Assembly (NCBI GenBank): GCA_037974965.1
Contig: JBBPFI010000009.1
Coordinates: 744,001-808,000, forward strand
Source: Dacryopinax spathularia
Lineage: Eukaryota; Basidiomycota; Dacrymycetes; Dacrymycetales; Dacrymycetaceae
DNA length: 64,000 nt
Direction of reading: 5' to 3'
Under the pieces are notes generated by a model. It made no database searches and was not told where the DNA came from. It was given only the letters and a program-made list of their open reading frames with translations. Every line of letters begins with the position of its first letter. Within the stretch, counting starts at the first letter, position 1. The position numbers and the translations under genes were made by a program. Below, one piece after another: positions 43,881-54,135 of the stretch.

Positions 43881-46509
43881 TTAAGGCCGGTGCAGGCCAG
43901 CCAACCGCGGATGAGAGCTCCTGAATGCCAATCCAGGGGGAGGAGCAGCCGCAGTCACCACCGGACTTCCTACCGGACCAGCACTTGCTCCTGCTCCAGC
44001 AGAACCGTTGAACACCTTCCCTCCGAGCGAGGCGACTCCACTATCCGAGAATCCCGAACTCCCGCTGCCAGTAGCGGACTCAGCGACGCTCCCACGAGGA
44101 CTGGCACTAGGTGTCCCTCCACCAGCCTGAGGCGGAGTCAGCCGTCTGCCGCCGCCGAAGTCCGGCCACTTGCTGGGAGGAGAGGCAGAAGAGCCAGAGG
44201 AAGACGTAGGACCCCAGATATTGGAGATGTTCGTGCGAGCAGACCTGGGCGGGTCGAGCGGTGTCATAGGCGGGCTGACGCGGCGGATGCTTCCACCGCT
44301 CGATGAAGGAGGAATGGGAACTGCTGCTGCAGTGCTGATGGAGGCGCGCAGTGAGGTGGGAGAGGTGTTGATCGGCGTCAGCCCGATGGATGCCGGGTGA
44401 GACATTCGAATGGGCGAGATCGGGCTGCTTGCGCCACGGCCGGCCGGAGGGGTAGAGAGTGTGATGGGTTTATGACCCTGCGGTGGAGCAAAGAATGGCT
44501 GTGTCGCGTAGGAGGGCTCGAAGGCTTGAGCAGCGGCAAGCGCGGGAGGAGTGTAGAGAGAGCGCGTGACAGGTGGCACGGACGGTCCAGACGAACCACG
44601 CAGAACAGCAGGAGCGGGAGGGGGAGGCGGCGAACCCATAGGCACGAGACGACGCATTTGCATACGATCCACCTGTCCATTAGAATGGGTGAAGAAGCCT
44701 CCAGCGCTGTCCATTTTCTCAGGTCCAGAAGCGGCACCAACACCTGGCGTGATGTCTCCATCCGGCGAGGCAGGGTCAGAAGGGACTCCCATCACCCCAT
44801 TCAGGTTGAGCAGCACGCCTGCCTCTTGCGCTTTCTTGGCAGCGACCAGCTGGGCAATGAGCACACTTATGCATTCGGCTTGACGCGCCAGCGTTGTGTC
44901 ATCTTCGTTGCCTTCAGCGAACCGGTAGCAGTTCTGGCAGACCTTGCGCCGTCGCCAGTTCTACCAATACCGAGGTGGTAAGCCAACTATATGCGCATGT
45001 CAAAAAGGGATGAGGCGTACAAGATGCTCGCATTTTTGACAGTACCAATCCCCAGGCTGATGCTCGATAGGACCCTTATTGCCGGTGTTCAAGATCGGCG
45101 GCTGGGGCAGGCCGAGCATGTTTGGCCTAACCTGACCAGGCTCGGGCAGAGGCTCACTGGATGTCTCGTAAGCAAGCTGCATATATGCGCCATAAAGGGG
45201 GGACCAGCAGTTGAATGGACGCACTTATCAGGCCAGAACATGACAACCGGATTCGCGTCGTCGCCGGAGACGTTCTTCCTCTGTCCAGCGCTGGCGAAAG
45301 CTCGTCCAGAAGGTGTGACGATCATAGGGCTTCTCGAACTGTCCGGGCCGACAGGACCCGCGCCCGGAATGCTGACGCCAGTGCCGACCATCCCAGGCGG
45401 CGCGGCCAAACCAGCCATGCCGGACACGCTGGGGGTAGGTATACCAGGAACCGCCATACCCATTCCTATTCCAGGAGGATACATCCCCAGTCCCTGCAGC
45501 CTCGGCGCTCCGGAGAAGCGAGGTGGTTGCCCAGCCAGATCTGGCACCGGTCCGGGTCCATGGGGATATCCCATACCAAGGCCGGCGGGAGGGGTACCTC
45601 TGGGCATGTTCCCCGAGGTGGGTCGCGGACAACGGCAAGCATTGCAGAACTCGTTCCTTCTATCGGCAGAAACGGCACGGACGAGCAGCGCAGAAGCATC
45701 GAAGAAGCCGAGCGAAGAAGAAAGAAGCACGAGTGTACGTCAGCTATATGCATATATGCTGAGGTAAGAAACACGCACCCAAAATTAGGATAGCTGCACG
45801 CCGGGCTAACGCAGATCCAGTCCCCAGGCCTGTAAGAATACGCTTTGCCGCTCGAGCCTACGCCCATCATGTTCGCAGCTGCCCCATTCCCACCGCCCTG
45901 CACCCCTGCGAAACCCGTGCCTGCATCCATCGAACTTGGCGGCGGGGTCATTGGTCCACCCGGTCCGTAGGCTCCACCCACAGGTGAGCCACCAGCCTGC
46001 AGCCGGGAGGGCATACCCAATCGATAGAGCGCGCCGACGTTCGCTAGATTCGGATTGACTTGCTGATGCTGTTGTTGCTGTTGCGGAGGAGAAAGCATCG
46101 CCGGGGAGCTGAGCGGATGCTGACGGGGTTGGAAGGATTGATACTGCATTTGCTGTGACGGGTTGTAGGGTGGCCCGCCCTTGTATGGCGATGCTGCAGA
46201 GGGGCTGGAGGACGCACTAGATGCTGCAGTTGCGAGGGTCGTGCCCGACAATGTAAGCGAATGAGAGTGGGAGATTGAGGAGTTGGAGGAGACGCTGTCG
46301 GTATCCCTTCGCTGCTGCTGAAGCTGCATCATCTGCTGCATCTGCGCTGGTGCGACCTGGTTCGGGTGCAGCCCAGGCGGTAGAGGGCCCTGCTGGGGGT
46401 GAGGACCGCCTGACTCGAGCGCAAGCCGGTGCAGACGTTCGAGGACTTCATCGATCTTGGCTGGCAGCTGCGCAGGGGAGACGGGCAGCGCTACGGGAGG
46501 GTTCATCAT
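43881..46509 (-). CDS. RanBP2-type double zinc-finger protein
   Basis: Four exons, 46,509-45,779, 45,659-45,225, about 45,156-45,021 and 44,960-43,881, join in phase to about 793 residues. Two fingers each fit W-x-C-x(2,4)-C-x3-N-x6-C-x2-C exactly: D-W-I-C-V-S-P-A-C-S-Y-P-N-F-G...F-C-N-A-C (around residue 235, split by intron 1) and D-W-Y-C-Q-K-C...N-W-R-R-R-K-V-C-Q-N-C (around residue 430, split by intron 3). In characterised proteins this finger class binds single-stranded RNA (often GGU) or ubiquitin. The rest is Gln/Pro/Gly/Ser-rich and disordered. Paired fingers with low-complexity flanks suggest an RNA-binding regulator such as a granule or splicing factor. The intron-3 acceptor was chosen for frame. 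Confidence 0.85.
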
Positions 46510-48640
46510 GCCGTCCGTTACCTCTACCGTGGTGGAGGTGGTAAGTCGAGCTAGCGGTGAGAGGGAACGAGGGAGAGATAGTGGTGCTTGGAGAGGGGGA
46601 GATGGTGGAAGGAGAGAAGCAGGCGGTCAAACGTGTTTTGCTCGCGCTGTTGTTTATGACGGGAACGGGTCGCCACGTAAAAGCGTTGACCGGATGAGGT
46701 AGGACGGCTCCAACGACGGGAACGCGATCGCCGGTATCGACGCGTTTGGGCGTCTTTTGGGGGAACAGGGAGAAACGGTATTCTGGGTGACTCTGCGGAG
46801 AACACAGGCGAGGGGGCAGGACGGTGGCAACGTGTTGTGTCGCGGTGGGAGAAGGAGAGGATCGTCTGCCGAAGCAGTGGGTGAGCGCGTGGGCGACGGC
46901 GGTGCGCAAACGTCGGCGGGGCAACGGCGGGAGAGACAGATAGGAGATCCCTGCGGATGATGGCGAGGAGGGAAAGCGGGGAGACGAGCAACCACGTTAT
47001 TGTCTTTGACGAGGATGGTGCACACCACGTCGAATGCGGTAAGACGACTGCGACGTTTGGTCGCCGGTGGCAGGCTCGGCGAGGGTTGCGCGGTGAGGAT
47101 GATCGACCGCGGGCAGATCAAGTCATCTGCCCCTTTTGCGGAAGGGCGGGAGAGAAGGGGAAGAGCGAAGAAGGTGCCGATCAACCGGGGTAGTGGTAGC
47201 GGTCGTAGTACTGTAGTTGAGCTCGAGCCTGTTCCCTCCCTTGAAAGGAGAAGGGGACGCCCAACGTTCTCATGCAGCTTCCCAGACCGGACATAACGCT
47301 GCCCGCATCGCCCAGCGTGACTGAGGGATTACGCGTTAGACGAGCCTGATTTAGCATTTTTGCTTTTCGGGAGGTGGGGTTTGTCGTATTCGCTTCAAAT
47401 CAAATCGAGATCGAGAGGTGATGGCCTTCCACAATGCTGGGCGCGGCCTGCCCCTGGGGATGCGCGTCACCTCCTGATGGGATAAGGAAAACGGCGTACC
47501 CCTGGCACCGCTCCCCGGAAATGTAGATACAAATGCGGGCACGCGCAGCAGCAGACGGCCGTCAAGCCGCGCTTCTGCGTCAGCAACGCCCGTCGCGTCA
47601 ACCGTTTGATGGAGCGCGATGCATATCCCGTCCTCCGCACTTCTCAGCTAGCACGGTCGACGCCACCCCCGATAGACCTCACGCTAGGGCCTCATCTCTT
47701 CTGATTCGTGAGCGCGACGTGACGCGAACGCAAGCGAAGAGGGTCCAGGGCCTGGCCGTGTACCGGGCTTTTGGGCGGTGTAGCGCGGAGTGGTGGCAAC
47801 ATGATGGTGTGGTGGTGGGGGCGTAGAATGGCGGATAGAGCAAAGTCAGAGCCAAAACAGGCAGGCCGCCAACCTTGCGAGGTTAAAGGCCCCTTCGTCG
47901 GAGGAGGCAGCGAGCAGCTTCTTCCCTGAAATGGCTTGTGCAGGTCGTGAGAGGGCAGGAATAAGCTTTCATCTTCCCTGGCCTTCTCCCGCACTTGCCG
48001 CCTTCGCAAGGTGGGATTGGAAGTCTTCCGACCCCCGATCGTCGATCTTCTCCCGGAAGGATGCAACCGCCGAGTGACCCGGTTTGCTCCCGTTGACAAC
48101 GTAGATTACGGAGATGGCCCCGCGGTCTCGGGGGTGTGTCTTCCGCTGTGTCAGGAAGTTCTCGCTTCTGCCCGCAAAGGCAAGAAGCTGTGAAGTGAAA
48201 GATTTGACAAAGGGGCAGATGTTGTTTCTCCAACCTGCCGCTACCTCCTACGACCCGTCGTGGCTTGGTCTTACTGACATCTGGCGGTAGTTTGGGCGGC
48301 CATACGGTTTACATTCCTTCATGGAGCCGCCAAGCGCCGAAGCGTGGTGCGATTCCCACGACCTGTCCTTAGCAACGGCCATATGAAGTTACTCAGCGCT
48401 AGCGGACAAGTCGATGAATGACAATCAATGTATTGTTGCCAGATCGGAGAGTTCGGTCCAGCTGACTGTACTATTGTAGGGCTCATTCATGCGCGAGGTC
48501 TTCCCGTTGTCTATGTCATGAATGCGTACACCTTGGGAGGCTGTTGTGTTCCTGGTGACGAACAGGTCGGCTTGTGCCTCTCCGCCATTTTAAGCTGCAG
48601 CTTACATTGTGCCTGATGAATGGCGCTAGCCCGCGGTGTG
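46510..48640. other. Long upstream/intergenic stretch, no supported gene
   Basis: About 2.1 kb upstream of the zinc-finger gene, containing pyrimidine-rich promoter-like sequence near 46.6-46.95 kb (minus-strand sense). Open frames here are GC-rich shadows without motifs. Confidence 0.4.
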
Positions 48641-49950
48641 CCGAGGTGGTCACCAACCCTCTGGACAGATTCGGACGTCGTGGTGAGCGTTTATGACTAC
48701 TACAATGGCTTCCCCGGTCTATTGGTTTCTACGCAGATTGAAGGGATCCAGATGGAGGGGTCTTTGTCACTGATGATGCGAACTTAGTTCCCCACAAACA
48801 TTATGAGGGCTGGTTCGTCTACTCGAGCTCTACTGCCGCGAGGCCGGCATCTATGGCTCGGCAGTATGCATTCCATGAGGAACGCGTTGCCTCAGCGCCT
48901 CCAGATTTACAATGCCGTTGAACAGTGGGACTACCAAATACAATGGAAACGAGGGTCACTTTTTACGACCGACGTACGTCGTTCCCGCCGAACATTCCGC
49001 CGGCGTCCGAAGGAAGAGGGAAAGAGCTGGAGCCTTCAGGTCGCGTTCGCGTGGCCAGTCAAGAAGCAAGTTCTTTCATAAGTTAGAGAACGTCTTGCTT
49101 CCACTTGGCGTTTTGATGCGGTACAGGGCCGGTTCGCTGTCGGAGTACGGAGAGCGGCATGGATGGCTGGATTCCGACCGAACAGCACGTCCTGTTGAAA
49201 GGGATGTATAAAGATGCCGCTTTGTTCCAAACTCCGTATTCCATCTGTGGTTGGCGCCCGTGCACCGATTCGACACTTAATGCCCCAAAACGATGCTCTG
49301 GAGGTACTGAAGAGCCGAGTCCGAATAGCGGAGAAATGGGCGGCAAGCAGAGGTATCGATCCCTTGTCGTCCCGCTCAGCGAGCGAGCAGAAACCGACAT
49401 GAGATCTCCAGCTTCAGGAACGCTTCTCGACGGAGTGCTTGTGTGCTGAGTGGATAGCCTTTTCTGACAGGTACGCGTCGAAAAGTGGAACGACAAGCGT
49501 TGAAAGTGCAGAATCTCATGCGGGAGAAGCTGACCGTCAGGGAAAGAAGCGCAAGGGTAGCAGTTCTTGCGCAGAAGCGCAGAGTTACATCAGGTTTACC
49601 ATCGATGGCACGACCTGAAGGTTATGCGGATCGGCGCCCAAGACGGCATTCTTCGGCGGGAAAGGGTTCTCGCTTGCTTACGTTGCTAAAATCAGCAAGC
49701 GACGAATGCGGTATGGGAAAGTACTAATATACCACGAAAAAGAGCCGCGATAGGCGCACTCCGATACCACGCATTCCAGACGTTGGGAACTTTGATCTTA
49801 TCTTTGATAGAGCACAAGTGACCCTTTGGTTACCCCTCATTTCCGTGGAAATTCGAAGTGAATCGGCTGAGGTGCACTCCCTGGTCTGCGTTCTTGGTAG
49901 CGCCCATCGGTCGACCATCGGTCGAAAGGGATGGGAGTTGTGCAATCGAA
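48641..49950 (+). pseudogene. Decayed plus-strand gene, first copy of a duplicated unit
   Basis: Several coding-like blocks in changing frames: D-G-G-V-F-V-T-D-D-A-N-L-V (near 48.75 kb), A-L-E-V-L-K-S-R-V-R-I-A-E-K-W-A-A (near 49.3 kb), and G-K-K-R-K-G followed by I-R-F-T-I-D-G-T-T (near 49.55 kb). The last part aligns with 51,470-51,520 (K-K-R-K-R-S-I-W-F-T-V-D-G-A-A), and CTTTGATCTTATCTTTGA recurs near 49,790 and 51,620. A relic of an unrecognised gene, or one with introns I could not place. Confidence 0.35.
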
Positions 49951-50238
49951 GAATGGTAAATTATTGAAAGACGCGTACTGCTACCGAAGATCAGACAATG
50001 AGCGAAGGAGAGGGCTCCACAACCTCGAGGCCTCGTAGGAGGGGCGTGAGTTGGAAGGCGGACAGACGGACTTAGCGAGTCACAATACAATCGTGGCCCG
50101 TCACAGAGCATCGAAGTGGGAAATGCCCGGCCGAAAGTCGTGACAAAAGCCCGCTTATCCTCGCTAGCACGACCGGTTACGTGTGCGGATGGTACACATA
50201 GCGTGACTGCATTATTGTCGGACTTGGCAAAGAACGCT

Positions 50239-50878
50239 CTAGAAATTGCGGAGATATTCGCCAACGCTGCCCTGTATGACTTCGGTTGCGGCGTCTCCGG
50301 CATTTTCGAACCCAAGAGTTCCAGCAACTTTATTGCTCAGAGCAAGGGCGAAGACCTTGAGCGTAGGGGAGACAAAACGGTGCTGCGTTGTCATCAGCAC
50401 GAAACAAAGGTAGCGCGCAGGCGGAGAGAACGTCACCTGGAAGGGTTTGCGGCTCTTGTCGTGCCAGACAAGGAAGCGTCCATGACCCTTCTTATCCCTC
50501 TCCCCAAACTGGAACCGATCGTCAACTCGTATCTTGTAGTCTGTAATGAATTTAGATGAATACCAGGCGGTAGCACGTCGCGTACACTCGGAGCCCTTGA
50601 AGGTGACTTCATCCGAGTCCGTCAATTGGTCGATGAACTCTGAGGCTATGTAGACGGGAACTTCCTCCTGTTCTGTGAGGGGGTCATCATTCATGTAACC
50701 ATGTTGCCAAGTTCTTGGATGAAAACGCGTACTCACGGTCGGCGCCCGTCTGGGCAAGGAAGAACCTGTAGTCTTTGGTGTACGAAGAGAAGCTCTGCCT
50801 CCACTGGACCTGGATGGTCGCAGACCGGTTATCATCAACCAAGATGTAGATGTCGTCGCCCCGTTCGACAGGCGCCAT
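50239..50878 (-). CDS. Small orphan protein, paralogue B
   Basis: Four exons: ATG at 50,878; first intron 50,673-50,736 (GTGAGT...CACAG), a second near 50,540-50,590 (GTACGC...TACAG) and a third opening GTGACG after K-P-F-Q and ending ACGCAG. Predicted product about 148 residues: M-A-P-V-E-R-G-D-D-I-Y-I, a Trp/Tyr-rich strand (V-Q-W-R-Q-S-F-S-S-Y-T-K-D), then E-V-P-V-Y-I-A-S-E-F, a K-I-R-V-D-D-R-F-Q-F-G motif, G-R-F-L-V-W-H-D-K and a Gly/Ala-rich C terminus ending Y-L-R-N-F. Splice positions coincide with those of paralogue A at 52.1 kb. No signal peptide. The third intron is divisible by three and could be retained. Family not recognised; the fold looks mostly beta. Confidence 0.7.
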
Positions 50879-51392
50879 GGCGAAAGGTCCTAGCTCCGAT
50901 GTGCAGAAGGCTGTGAGTTCGATGATTGAGAGAGGAAGTCGAGGAATGGGAGCCCCTGGTTCACCGAATCGCGTACTTATGCTTCCTCATGTCCTAGCAT
51001 CGTGCATCTCATGCATATCGAGTGCGGGGGCTGGAACAGAGCGTGGCGTGGATGCCAGGCACCTCCGGGCGTAATGCCGTGGTCTTTCACCGGAAGTACA
51101 ACTCGCCGACCACAAGTTGATACTGAGAAGCCCTTGATTCGTGGACGCTCGGGCAGGATTCAGGGAAGCACAGACAGGTACACAAGCGGTCATACCCTGA
51201 GCAAGTATGGTGGCTTTGTCGAACCGGAGCAGAGACGGACCGGGGAGCATTCCGAAGTCCCGACCGCGAGTCGTGGCGCAGTAATGAGGCGTCCTCGGGA
51301 GCAATCAGGCCACTGGAATCGGTGCTCATTGTGAACACCGCACCATTGTACAACAGCAGCGTTCTTTTTTATCCCATGCAGGGAGACTGAGG

Positions 51393-51750
51393 ATGAAGCA
51401 TTCAGAAAGCATTACAGCGCCTAGACGAGCCGTTAGGGAGGTTCAGTGTCACAGGGAGGAGGTTCAGGGTGGCACTGCCAAGAAGCGAAAGCGATCCATC
51501 TGGTTTACCGTCGATGGTGCCGCCTGGACGTGGCACGAACAGCAGCGAATAGGTTCGAAAGGGGCACCGAAAGCAACCGTAATAGGCGCCATTCGGGTTC
51601 ACTCATCCTGAAGACGGGAGCTTTGATCTTATCTTTGAGAGAAATGAACTCAACCCTTTGGTTGGATTTCCCGCCGCGCGAATGGTAGACACGGATCGGC
51701 CGAAGACGACGTTCATCGTCTGGACCAGTTCGCGTCGGCTCCGGCCCTTT
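51393..51750 (+). pseudogene. Decayed plus-strand gene, second copy of a duplicated unit
   Basis: Contains the block aligning with 49.5-49.85 kb, including K-K-R-K-R-S-I-W-F-T-V-D-G and the CTTTGATCTTATCTTTGA word near 51,620. It lies downstream of and convergent with paralogue A, just as the first copy lies beside paralogue B. No open frame covers the whole block. Confidence 0.35.
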
Positions 51751-52060
51751 GGGACACAAAGGGATCAACAGCGATGTTATTCAGGAAGTGAGGGAAGGTG
51801 CGACTAGCCAAAAGAGTGTTCAGACGTTTTGGAAGGTGGCGAAGTGAAAGGGGTGGTGAGGACACCTGTGGTTGTTAGAAGGCGGGGGAACGGAGTTAAC
51901 GAGAGACAAAAAGCAAGGGGTTGAAAAAGGAGTGTAGTGGACAGAAATCGCCGGAGACGCCTGGTCAGGATGACGTGAAAGGCCGTCTTCAATCCCTCTC
52001 GTCAAGAGCGAGTGCTTGGCGGCTCTGTCCACGACAATGTAGCTGAGGGATCAAACCGAT

Positions 52061-52704
52061 TTAGAAGTTGTGGAGGTAGTCGCCGAAGGCAGCCTGGAGG
52101 GCTTTTCCTGCGAGGTCGGCGACAGTCCCGTAGCCGAAGTATCCAGCGATCTTCGTGCCAAGGCCGAGAGCCTGCAGCTGAACAGTGCTAGCCACGAAGC
52201 GGTGCTGAATACGAGCGTCAGGATGTCCACTGACCCAGAAAGGGGAAAGAGCAAGTCACCTGGTAAGGCTTGCGTGTCTTGTCGTGCCAAACAAGGAAAC
52301 GGCCATCGCCATTCTTGTTCTTCTGTCCGTACTGGAAGCGACCGTCGACCTTGATCTTGTAGTCTGCAGCGGTTTAAGCTGAAATCACTGTACAAGCTTA
52401 ATTGGCGCTTACAGTCGGTGCCCTCGATATTGACGGTTTCGACACCCTTGAAGTGAGACTCGTCGGCGAACTCAGCAGCAATGTACAGAGGAACTTCTTC
52501 CTTCTCTGAAGGTACTGTACGTTAGCCTAGCGGGCCGAAGGCGGTCAAGTCGAAGAACGCACGGTCAGCGCCAGTCTTGGCGAGGAAGAACTTGTAATCC
52601 TTAGTGTAGGACGACCAGCTCTGACTCCACTGGACCTGGACGGTGGGGGCCGCGTTGTCGTGAGCGTGGATATAGATATAATCACCGAGCTGAACGGGGG
52701 CCAT
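52061..52704 (-). CDS. Small orphan protein, paralogue A
   Basis: Four exons: ATG at 52,704, introns with donors at GTGCGT (after G-A-D), GTAAGC (52,412) and GTGACT (after K-P-Y-Q), the last acceptor being ATTCAG; stop at 52,061. The product is about 163 residues: M-A-P-V-Q-L-G-D-Y-I-Y-I, V-Q-W-S-Q-S-W-S-S-Y-T-K-D-Y-K, E-V-P-L-Y-I-A-A-E-F, K-I-K-V-D-G-R-F-Q-Y-G, G-R-F-L-V-W-H-D-K and a C terminus ending Y-L-H-N-F. It is clearly paralogous to gene B, about half identical, with all intron positions conserved. No signal peptide or membrane segment. Conservation of splice sites and frame in both copies indicates that they are maintained as proteins. Function unknown. Confidence 0.78.
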
Positions 52705-52989
52705 TGCGAGCGAATTGATATCTGGAGTTTAGGTGGGTGGGCTTGTTTGCTGGGATCAGAGGCTGAAGAGGAGCGATGTCCATCCAGGCAGTGAGTACGG
52801 CTTCATTTATACCTTTTTGTACCGTCTCCCTCATCGGAAAACGTGTCAAGCATTCCCTGCGGCCGCACAAGGGGTGGGTCCTGGAACCGTCTACTGGAAG
52901 GCATCATAGTGGAGCATGCTGTCGTCTTCGACCGGAGCACCAAGTCGCCGACCTCCGGTATGTAATGGTCGCCTTTGTGACGATGTCGA

Positions 52990-53900
52990 TCTGTGAGGTG
53001 TTCTTGAATATCGATGAGCGTCTCCCTGCAGAAGTGTTCAGATAGGCGAGGTCACAGGAGGCAACGATAGATGCCCGGTTGACTTCCATGCGGACCGCAA
53101 AGTATCGGTCAGGCCGAACACCGGCGTGAGCGCAGGTCGTTGGTCCTGATCACTGACAAGAGTCCGCCATCGCGAGAGCTTTCGCCTCGAAGGGGTGCCC
53201 TCATTGCCCGCGATGATTCTGCACGAAGAGGAGAACGCTGTAAGCCGCGCAGTAGCCCATAGCAGGGGCCCCCTCGCTCCAATCAGAGTCATAACGACTG
53301 AGAACAGGTTGGTGCCTGCGGCAAGGATCAGAGCAAAGGCCGCGTCATACGTTCCGAGGATGCCGCCGCAGAACGTGGCGCAGCGAGCACGAGACAAAGC
53401 GATCTCAGCTCCTCCGCCGTAGGGGAACCTCGTCAGGGGGAAGAAGCATCTTTCTTTGACCGCAGATCATTGGTAGGGTGGTGACAAAGGGGCCCAGCGG
53501 GGAACAGCGCACTCGCCGTGGAACGTAGCGCAAGACCAGTCACCGTGCCATTGACAGCAGAGCAACGTCCGGTAGGTTGCTCACCCCATCCCGTGAATAA
53601 CCACGGTTGCAGCATCACTCGAGTCCTCGCATCGCTGTACGGGCCACGAGATACGGGAATCAGCAGCAGGGGGTGAATCCAAGATGGTACTTATGAGGCT
53701 TACTCCACGTCGCTGCAGAAGCTCTAAGGGAAGTACGGAATGCGGAAGCAGATATGTTTGGAAGATGGAACGCCGTCCGCCTTCCACGAAAGCAGTCGCC
53801 GGATGCCCGCTTGCCCAAAGAACACCGTCCGCAAAGCGAAACGAGCAGAAATGCGTGGACGTTATCATCATTCAATCCTCCCAATATATGCGACAGCAAA
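52990..53900 (-). pseudogene. Possible decayed membrane-transporter fragment
   Basis: The minus-strand frame 53,038-53,397 has two hydrophobic stretches (A-A-F-A-L-I-L-A-A-G-T and F-S-V-V-M-T-L-I-G-A) followed by A-R-L-T-A-F-S-S-S and G-N-E-G-T-P-S-R-R-K-L-S-R-W. The spacing loosely resembles the S-R-x-x-W-A-F-A-R-D...P-x-S loop of amino-acid/choline (APC) permeases. Flanking frames up to 53.9 kb may belong to it but switch frame. The match is weak, so this is a tentative relic call. Confidence 0.22.
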
Positions 53901-54135
53901 AGAAATAACAGTCATAAGAATGGCTGGCAAAAACGAAAAAAAAGGGAATCAGACATCTGGCTCGGCCTCAGCCTACCGGGAGAATAGGACAATGCAGCAG
54001 GGTATGTGGACAATTCCAGATTGATCAACGATAGAAGGAAAAATTGGAAGATCGCGCACGTCATGTCATGCAATTAAGAAGGGATGATCGAAAGAGAACG
54101 CGAGCGGAAATGCATCGTGGTTGTTTTGGTATCCA

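Noticed and set aside
43890-44981. Plus-strand Arg/Ser-rich open frames across the zinc-finger gene
   Set aside because: Antisense to confirmed exons with intact zinc-finger motifs; the Arg/Ser bias is the mirror of Ser/Pro/Gly codons.
47692-48099. Minus-strand open frame of 135 codons
   Set aside because: Low-complexity, basic, no ATG context, splice partner or family motif; treated as intergenic.
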